The position numbers and the translations under genes are program-made. DNA of 64,000 bases from the NCBI GenBank assembly GCA_037355855.1, contig CM074761.1, positions 6,219,346-6,283,345 on the forward strand, read 5' to 3'. Shown here in pieces: positions 20,301 through 29,874 of the stretch. Positions within the stretch are counted from its first letter, which is position 1; every line of letters begins with the position of its first letter. The stretch comes from Pseudo-nitzschia pungens (Eukaryota; Bacillariophyta; Bacillariophyceae; Bacillariales; Bacillariaceae). The notes beneath the pieces were generated by a model. It did not search any database. It saw only the letters and a program-made list of their open reading frames with translations, and was not told where the DNA came from.

Positions 20301-21843
20301 AGACAGTACCTGGCTAGCAAGGTATCCGCGCCCAAAGGAAATTGGCTTTGATGGCGGGAGTGAGTTCAAAGCAGAGTTCCAAGAGCTCTGTGACAACATG
20401 GGGATGAAAAGGAAACCGAGTGGCGCTTGGAACCCACAATCCAACTCAGTGCTGGAAAGAATCCATCAGGTTCTGAAGGACTGCCTACTGTCCTTTAACT
20501 TGGAACAAAGGGATCTCCACGAGAAGGATCCTTTTGAGGAATTCACCACCAAAGCGGCGTATGCCATCAGAAGCGCCATCCACACAACATTGGGATATTC
20601 CCCAGCACAACTGGTGTTCGGAAGGGATATGTTCATGCCAGTGAATTTCCCAGTGGATTGGGAAGCAATCCAAGCAAGGAAACAAAAGAGTATCCACAAG
20701 AGTAATATCAGAGAGAATCAGAAGAGGATTCCCCATGTCTACAAGGAAGGAGACTATGTCACCCTGGAGAGGAAGGGCATTATTCCGAAACTATCCTTCC
20801 CACGACAAGGACCTTACAAGGTGCTCAAGGCCCATAACAATGGAACTGTAACTATTGAAACTGCTCCCTTTGTAACCGACCGGGTTAACATCAGAAGGAT
20901 CCATCCCTATTATTGCAGGGATAGCCCTAAAATGGAAGAGTAACCAAACGCAACAGTACCATGGAGGAGTATGCCGTGCACCGGAAGACAGTCACGAGTC
21001 CACTCGGGATTGGATTAAGAATAAGGATAAAAACAATTAGCGAGTCGACGGAATCGCCGACTGCTCTGGAGAGCTCTTAGAACTGCAACAGATAGACTAA
21101 CCAATAGAGCTCACAATTTGCATATCACTACTGTTCTAATCACTAGTAGACCCGGGGTATGGCAGAACCACAGCTCGGGACGCAATCGCTTTCTTCAAAA
21201 TTTTTTTGACCTTACTCTCATCCATGATAAACTTCAAGCCACGAAACCAACTATTTCTTATGTGCCGTGTCAACTGTGCTTCCAAACCCGCGTCTTTTTG
21301 ATGTTTCTTAAGTTCATCCGATTGCGCCTTAGTTATCTCTAATTTTGCTTCACTTACTGTTCGTACCATCTGTGGCTTTGGCTTCTTCCCTGTTGTAGTT
21401 GCCTCCAGCGTGGGTTCTTCTTTTTTTGTATCCTTCTGCAGTGTTGTCACATCCCTCTCTAAAGAAGCTACTTTCTGCTGGCTCTCTTTTAGCTGTTGTA
21501 GCAATGCTTCGTATGTCGGTCTTGGTGTTGTTTTGGTACCGGTCGTAATAGGTCTTGGTGTAACAACACCCGGGGCGGCGGGGGGTTTGTTGGTTGGTGG
21601 TGTGGTACCAACGAAAACCGCGGTCGGGTTGTTCTTGGTTCTTTTATTTTTTTCATCAGCACCACCTGAGGTGGGTGGTAGTTTTCTACTTGTCTTTGGG
21701 TTCGATTTCGTAGGGGTAATACTAGCAGTAATATCAGCACCTGTATTAGCATTGGATACAATTTTTCCACTTCGATTCTTTCTTGGTGCATTGCAATCTG
21801 CTTTCTTTTCTATTTGCTGATACTCATCATATACGGTAGGCAT
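14386..21843 (-). CDS. TnG gene A: unknown protein, one intron, interrupted by GypC1
   Basis: Minus-strand gene in three visible blocks: 21843-21165, 15301-15188 and 15077-14386, about 494 residues in total. GypC1 plus one GAACC copy separates the first two blocks. A 110-bp intron (15187-15078) with GTACGT at its 5' end and CCTAG at its 3' end separates the last two. All three blocks stay in one frame. I chose ATG 21843 (MPTVYDEYQQ) over an upstream in-frame ATG at 21933. The N-terminal third is Thr/Pro/Lys-rich, and residues of about 110-140 form a likely coiled coil (LKESQQKVASLERDV). The C-terminal half is charged, with an acidic patch near the end. No known domain is recognised. By position it could be the element's accessory DNA-binding protein, as TnpA is in CACTA elements, but that is inference. 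Confidence 0.7.
15078..15187 (-). other. Intron of TnG gene A (110 bp)
   Basis: GTACGT donor and a pyrimidine-rich stretch ending CGTCCTAG. Splits a Glu codon after its first base. Removing it links two long frames that otherwise do not connect. Confidence 0.7.
15307..15499 (+). repeat. 5' LTR of GypC1 (193 bp)
   Basis: TGCC...GGCA ends. No difference from 20972-21164 found by eye. Confidence 0.95.
15500..15513 (+). other. Palindrome at the primer-binding-site position of GypC1
   Basis: TGATTTTAAAATCA, a perfect 14-bp palindrome, starts at the first base after the LTR. Identical in GypC2 (31252-31265) and GypC3 (53897-53910). Confidence 0.6.
16240..17673 (+). CDS. GypC1 Gag
   Basis: 477 residues, the structural protein that packages element RNA. 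The N-terminal part starts MAAKGTKLKPFN, followed by a Lys/Asp-rich linker and a helical capsid-like region (about 190-330). A basic segment (KSPGKKKRP) precedes a compact zinc knuckle CKTCGKVHAGKC at about residues 372-385, whose spacing C-x2-C-x3-H-x3-C is shorter than the standard C-x2-C-x4-H-x4-C. The C-terminus is acidic and then basic. The TGA stop is followed immediately by the pol ATG in the same frame. Confidence 0.92.
   Translation: MAAKGTKLKPFNIVREDWPEDATTVKMNVDSEQGGIAFSDYLKVLNGSERPELFLIWKRDFDQKIAGNDKLHGDQKLEVLQRILTTEALGLVQRTLQRTYLAEPNHKIHSTKRVQRKIQEIEQRDQANILLSMGQDATPTGATKEKAKEKSPNADKTDTATARSDKESETDNNLESPIPKKKVASALTQYYQSQEYRKDVLEECMHALKLKIFGNDQNGRRSYIILRRFMRGMRVDLKHGIRAWANRMAELQSYLPECLWECGSDQMETPRSFTQGELKEILDSNMTHSQREKLEHISWDLYTHSFNTTIDKLENLEITIRKEALMHQRLTDLEKQTGVAKKTPKAAPGGGTHHGKSPGKKKRPADNSNKQLCKTCGKVHAGKCWKLTGGPPKKGKFDRETLNLLKEHFVAKEDSDNEQYSKPHWGRNLSNHEYSYVLATAQADHEVSDDEIDISDRELKEYRRKYRKTFKKKGSHN
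17674..20943 (+). CDS. GypC1 Pol (protease, RT, RNase H, integrase)
   Basis: 1,089 residues. Protease LLDSGCS lies near residue 37, RT YIDD near 392, RNase H YSDASD near 544 with YTDH-like HTDHLNLL downstream, and the integrase HHCC finger from WYHSMLVHPG (about 758) to CKHCHTC (about 793). The integrase core has VDLWGP, FDGGSEF and the NPQSNSVLERIH glutamate (about 827, 892, 927), and a GPY-type module (QGPYKVLKA) lies near the end. No chromodomain is seen. Domain order and motifs are those of Ty3/Gypsy. No stops or frameshifts, so this copy may be autonomous. Confidence 0.95.
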   Translation: MVDTIHTGPRIINRFADVCVEVLDHKGRGRMLRGLLDSGCSKSIILRHFVDRSQLTNRDQRSVTYNTYGGKFRTKSAASVGLRLIEFSNSKTIKWTFQVDEYHHHEEVPYDMIIGSDLMAQLGLDIKYSSRTIEWQGDSIPMKGMGELADPDKCEAVFFANTQSPILQQEEERQAKILDADYSKVDIDAMVNDLEITDASKTALKKTLKKFPTLFGGGLGLLKNIEPVSIELQPGVKPVRQRYYSVPHAFEQALRKEINRLCDIGVLEKLPHDDDSPWASPTFCQPKKTGDIRVLTDFRKMNAAIQRKPFPLPRIGETIQRLQKFKSATALDLSQGYYTIPICKESQKICSTILPWGKYAYKRLAMGIACAPDIFQSVMMNLLGDLDYVLVYIDDILIIQREGESEQDHLHKIDTVLQRLDDAGFRANLRKSFFMQREVEYLGFLLTTEGIQPQPKKLEAMKRLEAPKNTKQLKMFLGMVNFYRDMWKRRSHILAPLNKLAGKKGKMNWYWGPAEQKAFMEAKRMLADEARLAFPDFTKPFHLYSDASDRQLGATVCQDGKPLGFYTRKLNSAQLNYTVGEKELLGIVEGLKAFEGILRGQDVIIHTDHLNLLYQQMPTQRMVRWRLLMEEFHPVVKHVAGKDNDAADALSRLDITDDPADTVEWLPPNKPLTYADEEEHLRQLLFPLGEEPEEFQGNSAFPLAPDMIQFYQQKDTGIMSALEKDNRLTTKMVEGYSLIHKEGKILIPEKLKDRVMEWYHSMLVHPGEKRMEQSIRSVFTWRGLRKDVQDLCKHCHTCQMFKKSGRKKYGLLPEKAVEVTKWQRVNVDLWGPATVHNKNGKDYHIHVLTMVDPVTGWFELAHLKDSPNAAETQRLLDSTWLARYPRPKEIGFDGGSEFKAEFQELCDNMGMKRKPSGAWNPQSNSVLERIHQVLKDCLLSFNLEQRDLHEKDPFEEFTTKAAYAIRSAIHTTLGYSPAQLVFGRDMFMPVNFPVDWEAIQARKQKSIHKSNIRENQKRIPHVYKEGDYVTLERKGIIPKLSFPRQGPYKVLKAHNNGTVTIETAPFVTDRVNIRRIHPYYCRDSPKMEE
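20972..21164 (+). repeat. 3' LTR of GypC1 (193 bp)
   Basis: Matches the 5' LTR throughout by eye; ends GTATGGCA followed by the GAACC target copy. Confidence 0.95.
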
Positions 21844-21933
21844 TTTTTCGGGCGTCGGAAGTAAAAAAAATATGAAGTAAAAAAAATATGTGAAGCCATA
21901 AAATTGTGAACACAGTTTTTTCACTACTAACAA

Positions 21934-22539
21934 AAAACCTGTTAATCATTTTCCTTTCACCATCCACGCAACTTGTAATGGCATACACTTCACTATGGAA
22001 ATTGTAGGTGACGTGGCCAAATGTTTAAGAGGATTCCCACCCGCGCCATAATTTTTTTTCCATCCACCTGTGCACATCTCTGTTCATTCTCTACTGTACC
22101 CATATTCACTACCGATTGTATTTTTGGCTCTACCATTCCCTACTGTACAGTAGGAAAAAATTACCAGCAGTAGTACTACTACACAAGTATACCAGCAGCA
22201 CCACCAGTTCAACCACTACGCGTACGTGCAGTAGTACTGGCAGTGATAGATTCACATATATAATGACAATCTCCATAGATATCAAAAGGATCGTACAGCC
22301 TCTGTGGTACCCTTATGACCATAAGGGTCAGATGTGGTAGGATGGAGTCCTTCACAAGAAATATAGTTTTGTTTGCCAAGGGACTGGACTACTACTTTTT
22401 TTGTCAAATTTTTCATCCTGGTTTATTCTATTTCATATTCTTGGACATACTATTAACCAAATAATCACCATTATCTTACATAGCCACTTGTGATTCTGTG
22501 CATTTTTAACAATAGAACCCCAAAAAATGCCGGAACCTG
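21934..22539. other. TnG spacer upstream of gene A
   Basis: AT-rich, with a CAGCAGTAGTACTACTAC microsatellite near 22170-22240. It probably includes the gene A promoter; nothing further can be assigned. Confidence 0.4.
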
Positions 22540-23395
22540 TGACCCATAGACAGGGAAAATGCACATTCTGTGGTGTACCGGGTATGGTCCCCAGACACCA
22601 GGTGTCACATCCAAAATATAATTGGCAGCAAGTTTATTCCTTTTTACTATTCTAATAGATGCATATACCGACCATTATGCAGCGTGGAATACAACAAATG
22701 ATAGTTAGTGCGACCCCTACACAGCAAATATGCATTTTCTGTGGTGTAAACTCGGAAACTGTGAATTTTTCTGACAAATCAGAACTTACATTCATAATAT
22801 AATTGGTAGCCAGAAGTTTTTTTCTCCTATTTACTATTCTAATAGATGCATATACTCACCATTATTCAGTGTGGAATACAAAAAAATTTCGTGACAGTGT
22901 GACCCAAACACAGGAAATGTGCACATTCTGTTGTGTTAACTCCGGTGCTGGGAATTTCACTGAGAAAGCAGAACTTACATCCATAATATAATTGATAGCA
23001 AGTTTATTCATTTTTAATATTCTAATAGATGCATATAGTCACCATTATTCAGTGTGGAATACAACAAATGATAGTTAGTGCGACCCATACACAGCAAATC
23101 TGCCTTTTCTGTGGTGTAAACTCGGTTCCTGAGAATTTTTCTGACAAATCAGAACTTCTTACATTCATAATATAATTGGTAGCAAGAAGTTTATTCCTAT
23201 TTACTTTTCTAATAGATGCATATAGTACACACCATTATTCAGTGTGGAATACAAAAAATTTGTGACAGTGTGCTGACCCATACACAGGAAATATGCACAG
23301 TCTGTTGTGTAAACTCTGGTGCTGGGAATTTTACTGAGAAAGCAGAACTTACATCCATCATACTATAATTCCTGGTACTAGTAAGAAGTTTATTG
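22540..23395. repeat. Satellite array, about 185-bp units in alternating A-B-A-B types
   Basis: Four or more units each contain CTAATAGATGCATATA, CCATTATTCAGTGTGGAATA and ACAGGAAATATGCACATTCTG-like segments. Unit boundaries at AATTGGTAGCAAG lie near 22620, 22801, 22990, 23175 and 23367. Units 1 and 3 share ATGATAGTTAGTGCGACCC; units 2 and 4 share GTGACAGTGTG and GGTGCTGGGAATTT. This gives a dimeric higher-order unit of about 375 bp. Confidence 0.75.
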
Positions 23396-23513
23396 TTTTT
23401 TTTGGGTTGTAAGAGTACATCTTTATTGATATTATAATAGTATCGTAATTTTTACTACTAATTCCTAAATTATTTGATCCATTTTTACAATGTTTTGATA
23501 CCCATCCTGTGTC

Positions 23514-24887
23514 TTACTTAGGTGGTGGCTTCTTTCCTGGATTCGATCCTGGTGGTGGCTTTTTTCCCGGATCCGATCCTGGTGGTGGCTTTTTCCTCTG
23601 GTCGAACGGAAGGCTTGATGTTGAGCTCTTCTTGCCCTTCTTCCCCCCCCTTTTTTTTTTCTTCTTCTTCTTCCCTTTGATGGCTTGTTTCACGTTTCGG
23701 ATGTACTTTTCCAAACTCCTTTGTGACACAGTAGTAGCGGTCGGGTCGTCATCTGTGATCTGAGTGTATACCATACCACGGAAGTGGAATCTTTGTTGCA
23801 TTGTCATACCATTAGTTTCACCACTAATAATGGTTTCGATTTGTTCCTCTGTCAAAAGCTGATCTGCCTCCTCAATTCTTGCATGCGCTTCTTCCACTTG
23901 CTCATCTGAACCTCGCCCTCTAGCACCAAAAACTGCCCTGAAATGGTGTCGTACACTTTCTGTGTGATAAGGTCCGACGTGGGTTTCTGGTTTGTTAGGA
24001 TCAAATGAATTTTTCAAGAACCAATCGACTCGGGTTTCTGGTTTGTTAGGATCAAATGAATTGTTCACGAACCAATTGCCAGCATCGATCAAGCGTTCTC
24101 CAAAGGACCGCCGATAGGCATTAAAACCTGGACCCACAAGGAATGTTAGTTTTGGCTCATCCTTTCTCTTGTAGTCCTCATTCTCGGTTGTGGCAGTTGG
24201 TTTTAAATGTGGTTTCTCAACAACTTCGTCATAGCAGAATAAACCATGCATAGAGCCAGGACATTCTAGGTGTTTTTTTTCATCCTCAAAGGTGGTGAGT
24301 GTCTGCAGTACTTTTACGTTTGCCGCCACCATTTTAAACTTCTTCATGGAAGTACTGTCTTTCATCTCAATGACAGATTCGGCCCTTTGATTTATTTTCC
24401 GGTTCAACCTCTGCTGCTTTCGGAACTTGGGATCATTATAGTCCCCATTGGTACCATTAGTATTGTTCGAATTGTCACCCTTGGTTGGGGCTGTGGAATG
24501 ATCCGAGTTATTTGAACTGTTGTTATTGGCACCATCACTGTTGGTAGTGTCGTCCATGGTTGGGGCAGTGGAATGGTCCGAATTGTTGGAACCGACGGGA
24601 GTGGCAGTCGAATGCTCCAAATTGCTAGAATATCCATGTTGTTGCTCCTGTTCGTAGATCTGAAGCACAGCTGGGGGCCAGTCTGGTAAGGGATTTTTGG
24701 ATGGCAGACTTGGAGGTGTAGGCCATCCATTTGCTGAGGACTCAGACTCGCTATCGGATGGTGGTGCTGGTATGGACTTTGGGCTTTCAGGTTCCTCCTC
24801 TGGTGCGGAACGGGTAGATCTTCTTCTATTGGTGGGGCGTCCTGACGCAGGAAATGTAGTGCCTTTTTTCTTTTTGTGCCTTGCCAT
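23514..24887 (-). CDS. TnG gene B: basic, low-complexity protein of unknown function
   Basis: 457 residues. The N-terminus is Lys/Arg-rich (MARHKKKKG), followed by Ser/Asn/Thr-rich repeats containing NSDHSTAPT. The middle part is ordered and has a 17-residue tandem duplication around SFDPNKPET. The C-terminus has a poly-Lys block and three GKKPPPGS(D/N)P-type repeats. No known domain is recognised. It lies between gene A and gene C in TnG on the same strand as gene A and the transposase, so an accessory transposition role is possible but unproven. Confidence 0.65.
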   Translation of the reverse strand: MARHKKKKGTTFPASGRPTNRRRSTRSAPEEEPESPKSIPAPPSDSESESSANGWPTPPSLPSKNPLPDWPPAVLQIYEQEQQHGYSSNLEHSTATPVGSNNSDHSTAPTMDDTTNSDGANNNSSNNSDHSTAPTKGDNSNNTNGTNGDYNDPKFRKQQRLNRKINQRAESVIEMKDSTSMKKFKMVAANVKVLQTLTTFEDEKKHLECPGSMHGLFCYDEVVEKPHLKPTATTENEDYKRKDEPKLTFLVGPGFNAYRRSFGERLIDAGNWFVNNSFDPNKPETRVDWFLKNSFDPNKPETHVGPYHTESVRHHFRAVFGARGRGSDEQVEEAHARIEEADQLLTEEQIETIISGETNGMTMQQRFHFRGMVYTQITDDDPTATTVSQRSLEKYIRNVKQAIKGKKKKKKKRGGKKGKKSSTSSLPFDQRKKPPPGSDPGKKPPPGSNPGKKPPPK

Positions 24888-25270
24888 GATGTATCTGCAG
24901 GTATTCCCTGACTGTTGAATTGATTGTTAAAGATAGAGACCGATTCGATTGTTGTGGAAGGGAACGATGCGTCGAACAATGTGTGAAAAACCGTCCCCAC
25001 GCCGATCGAATTTTGATGATTCATCTTAAAACCTTTCGAAACGATGATCCATCTGAAAACCTTTCAAAATGCAATAGGCAATGGTTCAACTGGTTGAGCT
25101 CATCCCCAACTGTTCACTTGTTGTCACGATCGTGTGATGAACTTCCATTTCCCCCACCGTGGGCCTTTGCTCGAAACAATGCTCGAAACGAACCATTTCC
25201 AAAAAAACAACGTGAAACTGTCTTTACACATTGACATCAGTTTTAAACCGTAAACGAAGCTACTCCTTCC
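24888..25270. other. TnG spacer upstream of gene B
   Basis: No gene recognised. Contains the start-side flank of gene B. Confidence 0.35.
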
Positions 25271-25623
25271 ACTTCAAATTCAAACGACGCTACTCCTTCC
25301 ACTTAAAATTATTTTCTAATTTTTTGATTGGCTCATTCATAAGGAATTTTTTGATTGGCTCATTCATAACGAAATTTTTGATTGGCTCATTGTGGGGAAG
25401 ACACTACTAGTAGTACAGTATAGTAGGATGTGTACACTTCAAATTCAAACGACGCTACTCCTTCCACTTACAATTATTTTCTAATTTTTTGATTGGCTCA
25501 TTCATAAGGAATTTTTTGATTGGCTCATTCATAACGAATTTTTTGATTGGCTCATTCATAACGAATTTTTTGATTGGCTCATTGTGGGGAAGACACTAGT
25601 AGTACAGTATAGTAGGATGTGTA
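25271..25623. repeat. Direct repeat of about 165-188 bp containing 26-bp subrepeats
   Basis: Two units, each starting ACTTCAAATTCAAACGACGC and ending GTACAGTATAGTAGGATGTG. Inside, TTTTTTGATTGGCTCATTCA recurs three or four times. The second unit has one more subrepeat than the first. Confidence 0.75.
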
Positions 25624-26059
25624 TGATGCTACTTCGCGCCAAAAATTTTGTACTAGTAACATATGCGTACGGTGTACAGCGCCATGTCATTTTTTTTTTC
25701 CAGCATGTATACTTAGTACCGCATCGTACATACATTTCTGTCTTTTTTTCTTACGTCATTTTCTTCGGTGAATTTTCCGCCCCACATCTCCCTCATGGGA
25801 TGTGTCATAATTTTCATTTTCATTTTCATTTTCGTTTCATCTCATGCATCGGAATATTCTGGCCGGTCCAGTTTAACCTAGCCATCAGGCACCGGGACCA
25901 TCTCCTTTGAAGAAGACACACGCTGTGGGGAGCTTGAGAACGGCCGCTCTTGCTTCCTGCTCTGTTGTCCGATTCATATCACGGAGGTCGGGTGTGTTGA
26001 AGTCCTGGAACTACCTGGCTTACCCAGATATACGACGTACTGACATTGAAAACAACGAA

Positions 26060-26460
26060 AAGGAAGACGAAAATCACAACCGATCGTTGCGGAGAGGGAC
26101 GACGACGAAGGTACGATCGCTCCAGAGAGGGACGATGGGGGTACGATCGCTACGATCGCTTCGGACGGGGACGACAAGGGTACTAACAGTTTGTCTTTTT
26201 TTTTTTTAAATTTGGGCAGATTGGTGTGTAGAGGGACGACGACGACGAAGGTACGATCGCTCCAGAGAGTGACGACGGCTGGTACGATCGCTTCGGACAG
26301 GGACGACGGCGGGTACGATCGATCGATTTGAAGGTACGATCGCTCCAGAGAGTGACGACGGCGGGTACGATCGCTTCGGACAGGGACGACGGCGGGTACG
26401 ATCAATCGATTGGTGCTGAGAGGGACGACGACGACGCACGGTGCGATCGCTTCACAGACG
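26060..26460. repeat. GC-rich minisatellite
   Basis: Irregular repeats of GGTACGATCGCTCCAGAGAG and GTACGATCGCTTCGGACAGG joined to GACGACGGCGGG. It makes spurious frames on both strands. Confidence 0.7.
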
Positions 26461-26589
26461 AACGACGGGACATAGTTTAATACAAATACTTTCTTCTTTT
26501 TTCTTTTATCAAGTACTGCGTAGTACTGCCGTCTGTTTCCTCTAGAATCATAACTAACACCAAAATTTTTTCATTCTCGCTTCTCGCTT

Positions 26590-27340
26590 GTTGCAGGCGA
26601 CGGATCGAACCAAATACCCCCTACCCCCTACGATTTTCGGTTGTTGAGTACAGGAGCGACGCCTACCATTTTCGGTTGTTCAGTACAGGAGCGACGGATC
26701 GTACAGGTGCGACGGATCGTACAGGTGCGACGGATGCAACGAAATACCCCTACAAGTTTCGGTTGTTGAGTACAGGAGCGAACAAGTTTCGGTTGTTGAG
26801 TACAGGAGCGACGCCTACGATTTTCGGTTGTTGAGTACAGGAGCGACGCCTACGATTTTCGGTTGTTGAGTACAGGAGCGACGCCTACGATTTTCGGTTG
26901 GTGAGTACAGGAGCGACGCCTACGATTTTCGGTTGGTGAGTACAGGAGCGACGCCTACGATTTTCGGTTGGTGAGTACAGGAGCGACGGATCGAACGTCG
27001 AGTACAGGAGCGACGGATCGAATGTCGAGTACAGGAGCGACGGATCCAACGACAAGTGCAAGAGCGACGGATCCAACGAAATCCTACGATTTTTGGTAGG
27101 TTGTTGCAGAAAGGAGCGAATACACCTCCCATTTTCGGTTGTGGAATACAGGAGCGACGGATCAGGAGGAATACCAAATACCCCTACGATTTTCGATGGT
27201 TGAGTACAGGAGCGACGGATCGAACAGCAGAAAGGAGCGAATACCCCTACAATTTTCTGTTGTTGAATACAGGAGCGACGCCTACGATTATTGGTTGTTG
27301 AGAACAGGAGCGACGGATCGAACGAAACCAAGGTTGTTGC
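26590..27340. repeat. About 35-bp minisatellite upstream of TnG gene C
   Basis: More than a dozen units of GTACAGGAGCGACGCCTACG plus ATTTTCGGTTGTTGA, with GACGGATCGAACG variants. The core GGAGCGACGGATCGA and TTTTCGGTTGTT recurs downstream of gene C at 29875-30490 in the same orientation. Confidence 0.8.
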
Positions 27341-27356
27341 AGAAAGGATCACCACA

Positions 27357-29869
27357 ATGACACGTTCCAGCAGGCGAACCCTTGGTGACACGGAGGCGAC
27401 CAACCCAGAAATAAGGGGTGGTAGATGCAACAGAAGGATCCAACAGAAAATCTTGAGCGAGAGCACCTTGTGCAAACCGAGCCAATGTGTTCTGGGTTCG
27501 GTCACAACACTGACACAGAAACGAAAACGAACTGCAAAAGGAACCACAAGCTGTCCGATGACGGACGACGGCATAACATGCACGTCCTGTGGCAATTTTG
27601 CTTGCAGAAGATGTCTGCAACTACTGTTCAACCGAATGGACAAGGAGAAGACTACACTGCCCTCGGTGCTACAGCAGATGAAACAATCGCTACAAAACAA
27701 TATCGGGGTAGTATCCACTTGTCATGGATGTATCTACTATGCCCAAAAGGAGCAAGTGGTGAGGTCCCATTGGCACTTCATTGATGTTGCGAGTCGCGCA
27801 GTTAGATTAAAGTATGATGGGTACCTTGTCCTACCAGAGTATGACTTGCTGATTGACACTCCTTTCAATTCAGAAAACATTGTCGACTGCCATGGATTGG
27901 GCAAGGAACCTGAACTGCCAGGAGTGAAACACTTTGTGGTGGGATATGAGCTTGCACGTCAGATAGCAGAATCAGGAATAACAGCAAAGAAGCTCACGGA
28001 CACGGTTAAAACAGAAGTTAAGAAAATTGAGTGCTCTGATATAGTGGATCCAAGCAGAACAAGAACTTACATCGTGCAACTGATCATAATTCACGGAACG
28101 GTGTGCAAGAACAAGATAAAGGAAACGCCCGAGTACACTATGGAAAGAATCAAACAATCAAGAGTGTTCTCGTGTCGTGACCGGTTGAAGAAATGCCATG
28201 TGACACTTATTGTTGGATCATTCGGTTCCGAAAATGAACAAGAAGGGAAGCAGAAGTGCAACCTGTTGTTAGCAAGATTCTATCACGGAAGCCATCGACT
28301 CCAGATGACCCAGAATGACGTTCACTCGTTGTTTAAGAAAGTTGAGTCCATGACTGCAAATAACAACATAGAACAGATGAGAAGTGGTGGCAGCAGTGGT
28401 GTCTACAGAGGACCAACTAGAGCACTCTTCCAGATGCTCGACAACCCAATTGTGACACCAAGGTCCGGACGGGGGGCATTTGTTGTTCCAGACCGGCACA
28501 CAATTCATGTTTTTTACATAAACAGGCAAGGGAAGGCTGTTCACTTTGCGTATTGCAACCCCCAGTTTGGGGGGCAGATTGGGCCTATCACAAAGGATAT
28601 GTTTTCTGATTATAAATTCTTTCAACCATTCACTGAGGCGAAGATAGTGAGTGCCTTGCTGCTGAGACAATTAAGCAACATGGTCAGTGGTCTGAATGTG
28701 GTGCCACTTGCAGTGGACCGGGAGTTGAGAAACCACAGGAAAGCTATAGCAATGGCAAGAAGGCAGGAGATCGGTGACATTTTGTATCAGTTTTCTTCCC
28801 TCAATTCGACGACCCTTGTCCAGCATCCAGTCGGCATTCATTATGACTCATTTGGTAAACAGGATGGCGAGACTGTTTACAGTATAGAGAACAAGATCGG
28901 TTTTGCAACTAAGCACACCAATTCTTACACGAAATATGGCATGGGAAGGGGGGGTCGCGGTCCCGAAACATTTGTGTTCTGCTTGTTAGACTGGGGTAGA
29001 GAAAGAAGACGGAGACGAGCCGCACAAGTGAATCATGAACAGGCAGCCGCAGTGGAGGCTCAGAGACAAGCAGAGTGGCAAGCAGCGTTTGAGCGTTGGA
29101 TGGCAGTGGACGCAAATCCAAATGCCACTCAGGAAGAGAGGGATGAGGCACGGGACGAGGCAATATTAACTCAAGCTGCGGTCTTGGCAGCTCAGGAAGA
29201 GACAGCCAATGCACAGGATGCTTTGGACCAAGCAAATGCTGCGATCGCTGCAGCCAATGCTAATGCTGGAGGCAACGCTCCTCCTTCAGATGATGACGAG
29301 GATGCTGAGAATGATGTGTTACATGCTGACGTAGGTACCCTACGAGAGCCTCTAAATGATTATTGAATCCCGCATGTGCTCCAATATACAAGAATATATA
29401 TAATATTCGTGTACATATACTGAATATTCAACGTACACGAATACACATACAATTCAAACAAAGATTCCGATGACTCACCGATCATTCATCCCATACTCAA
29501 GGAATCATTCCCATCTCGTAAAGTATTCAACCATTCTCTTTTTGTAACACAATTTATTAATCATACATCTTTAAAATACTCCTATCGTGTATTTTCTACC
29601 TTAACATGTAACATGATGATGATGCTGGAGGCAACGCTCCTCCTTCAGATGATGACGAGGATGCTGAGAATGATGATGATGATAATGCTGGTGAGGATGA
29701 TGAATCTGAATCCTCTAATTCGGATTCGGATGCGGACATGGATATTTCAGATTCGGGTTCAGAAGTTTCTTATGTTCATCCATATTTAATTGACTACGGT
29801 TCGGCTTCACTACCGTCAGAATCAGACACGGAGGAAGAGGAGGTTTCAGAGTTTTGGCGGAACGACTGA
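27357..29869 (+). CDS. TnG gene C: Cys-cluster protein with acidic tail, cut by a solo LTR
   Basis: Start taken at ATG 27357 (MTRSSRRTLGD), after the minisatellite. The N-terminal region has a possible zinc-binding cluster, CTSCGNFACRRC near residue 76-87 and CHGC near 121. A large ordered middle part matches nothing I recognise. It is followed by an Ala/Glu-rich helical stretch (about 560-650) and a tail of Asp/Glu/Ser. The frame as it stands ends at 29366, but that stop lies inside an inserted solo LTR. Removing the LTR and one TGATG copy continues the frame in register through a second acidic repeat to a TGA at 29867-29869. It is the only TnG gene on the plus strand and converges with the transposase. 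Function unknown. Confidence 0.68.
29317..29613. mobile_element. Solo LTR (297 bp) in TnG gene C
   Basis: Ends TGTTACATG and CATGTAACA form a 9-bp inverted repeat, flanked by TGATG on both sides (29312-29316, 29614-29618). No internal coding sequence. The most likely origin is LTR-LTR recombination of a further element family not otherwise present here. The sequence is AT-rich with an ATATACAAGAATATATATAA stretch. Confidence 0.78.
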
Positions 29870-29874
29870 TTCAA

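Larger units (their letters stand above)
15307..21164 (+). mobile_element. GypC copy 1, intact-looking Ty3/Gypsy element
   Basis: 5,858 bp with 193-bp LTRs that look identical by eye and TSD GAACC (15302-15306, 21165-21169). Both gag and pol are open. It lies in gene A of TnG, antisense to it. Polypurine tract ATGGAGGAG abuts the 3' LTR. The leader (15500-16239) is about 740 bp and carries only small unconserved frames. Confidence 0.96.

Noticed and set aside
26885..27718. 277-codon minus-strand frame with RSCT repeats
   Set aside because: Produced by the 35-bp minisatellite and by antisense of gene C.
29263..29675. Apparent 54-bp target-site duplication around the 29317 insert
   Set aside because: The 5-bp TGATG duplication explains the insertion; the 54-bp repeat is an earlier tandem duplication in the gene, and the frame is in register only on that reading.
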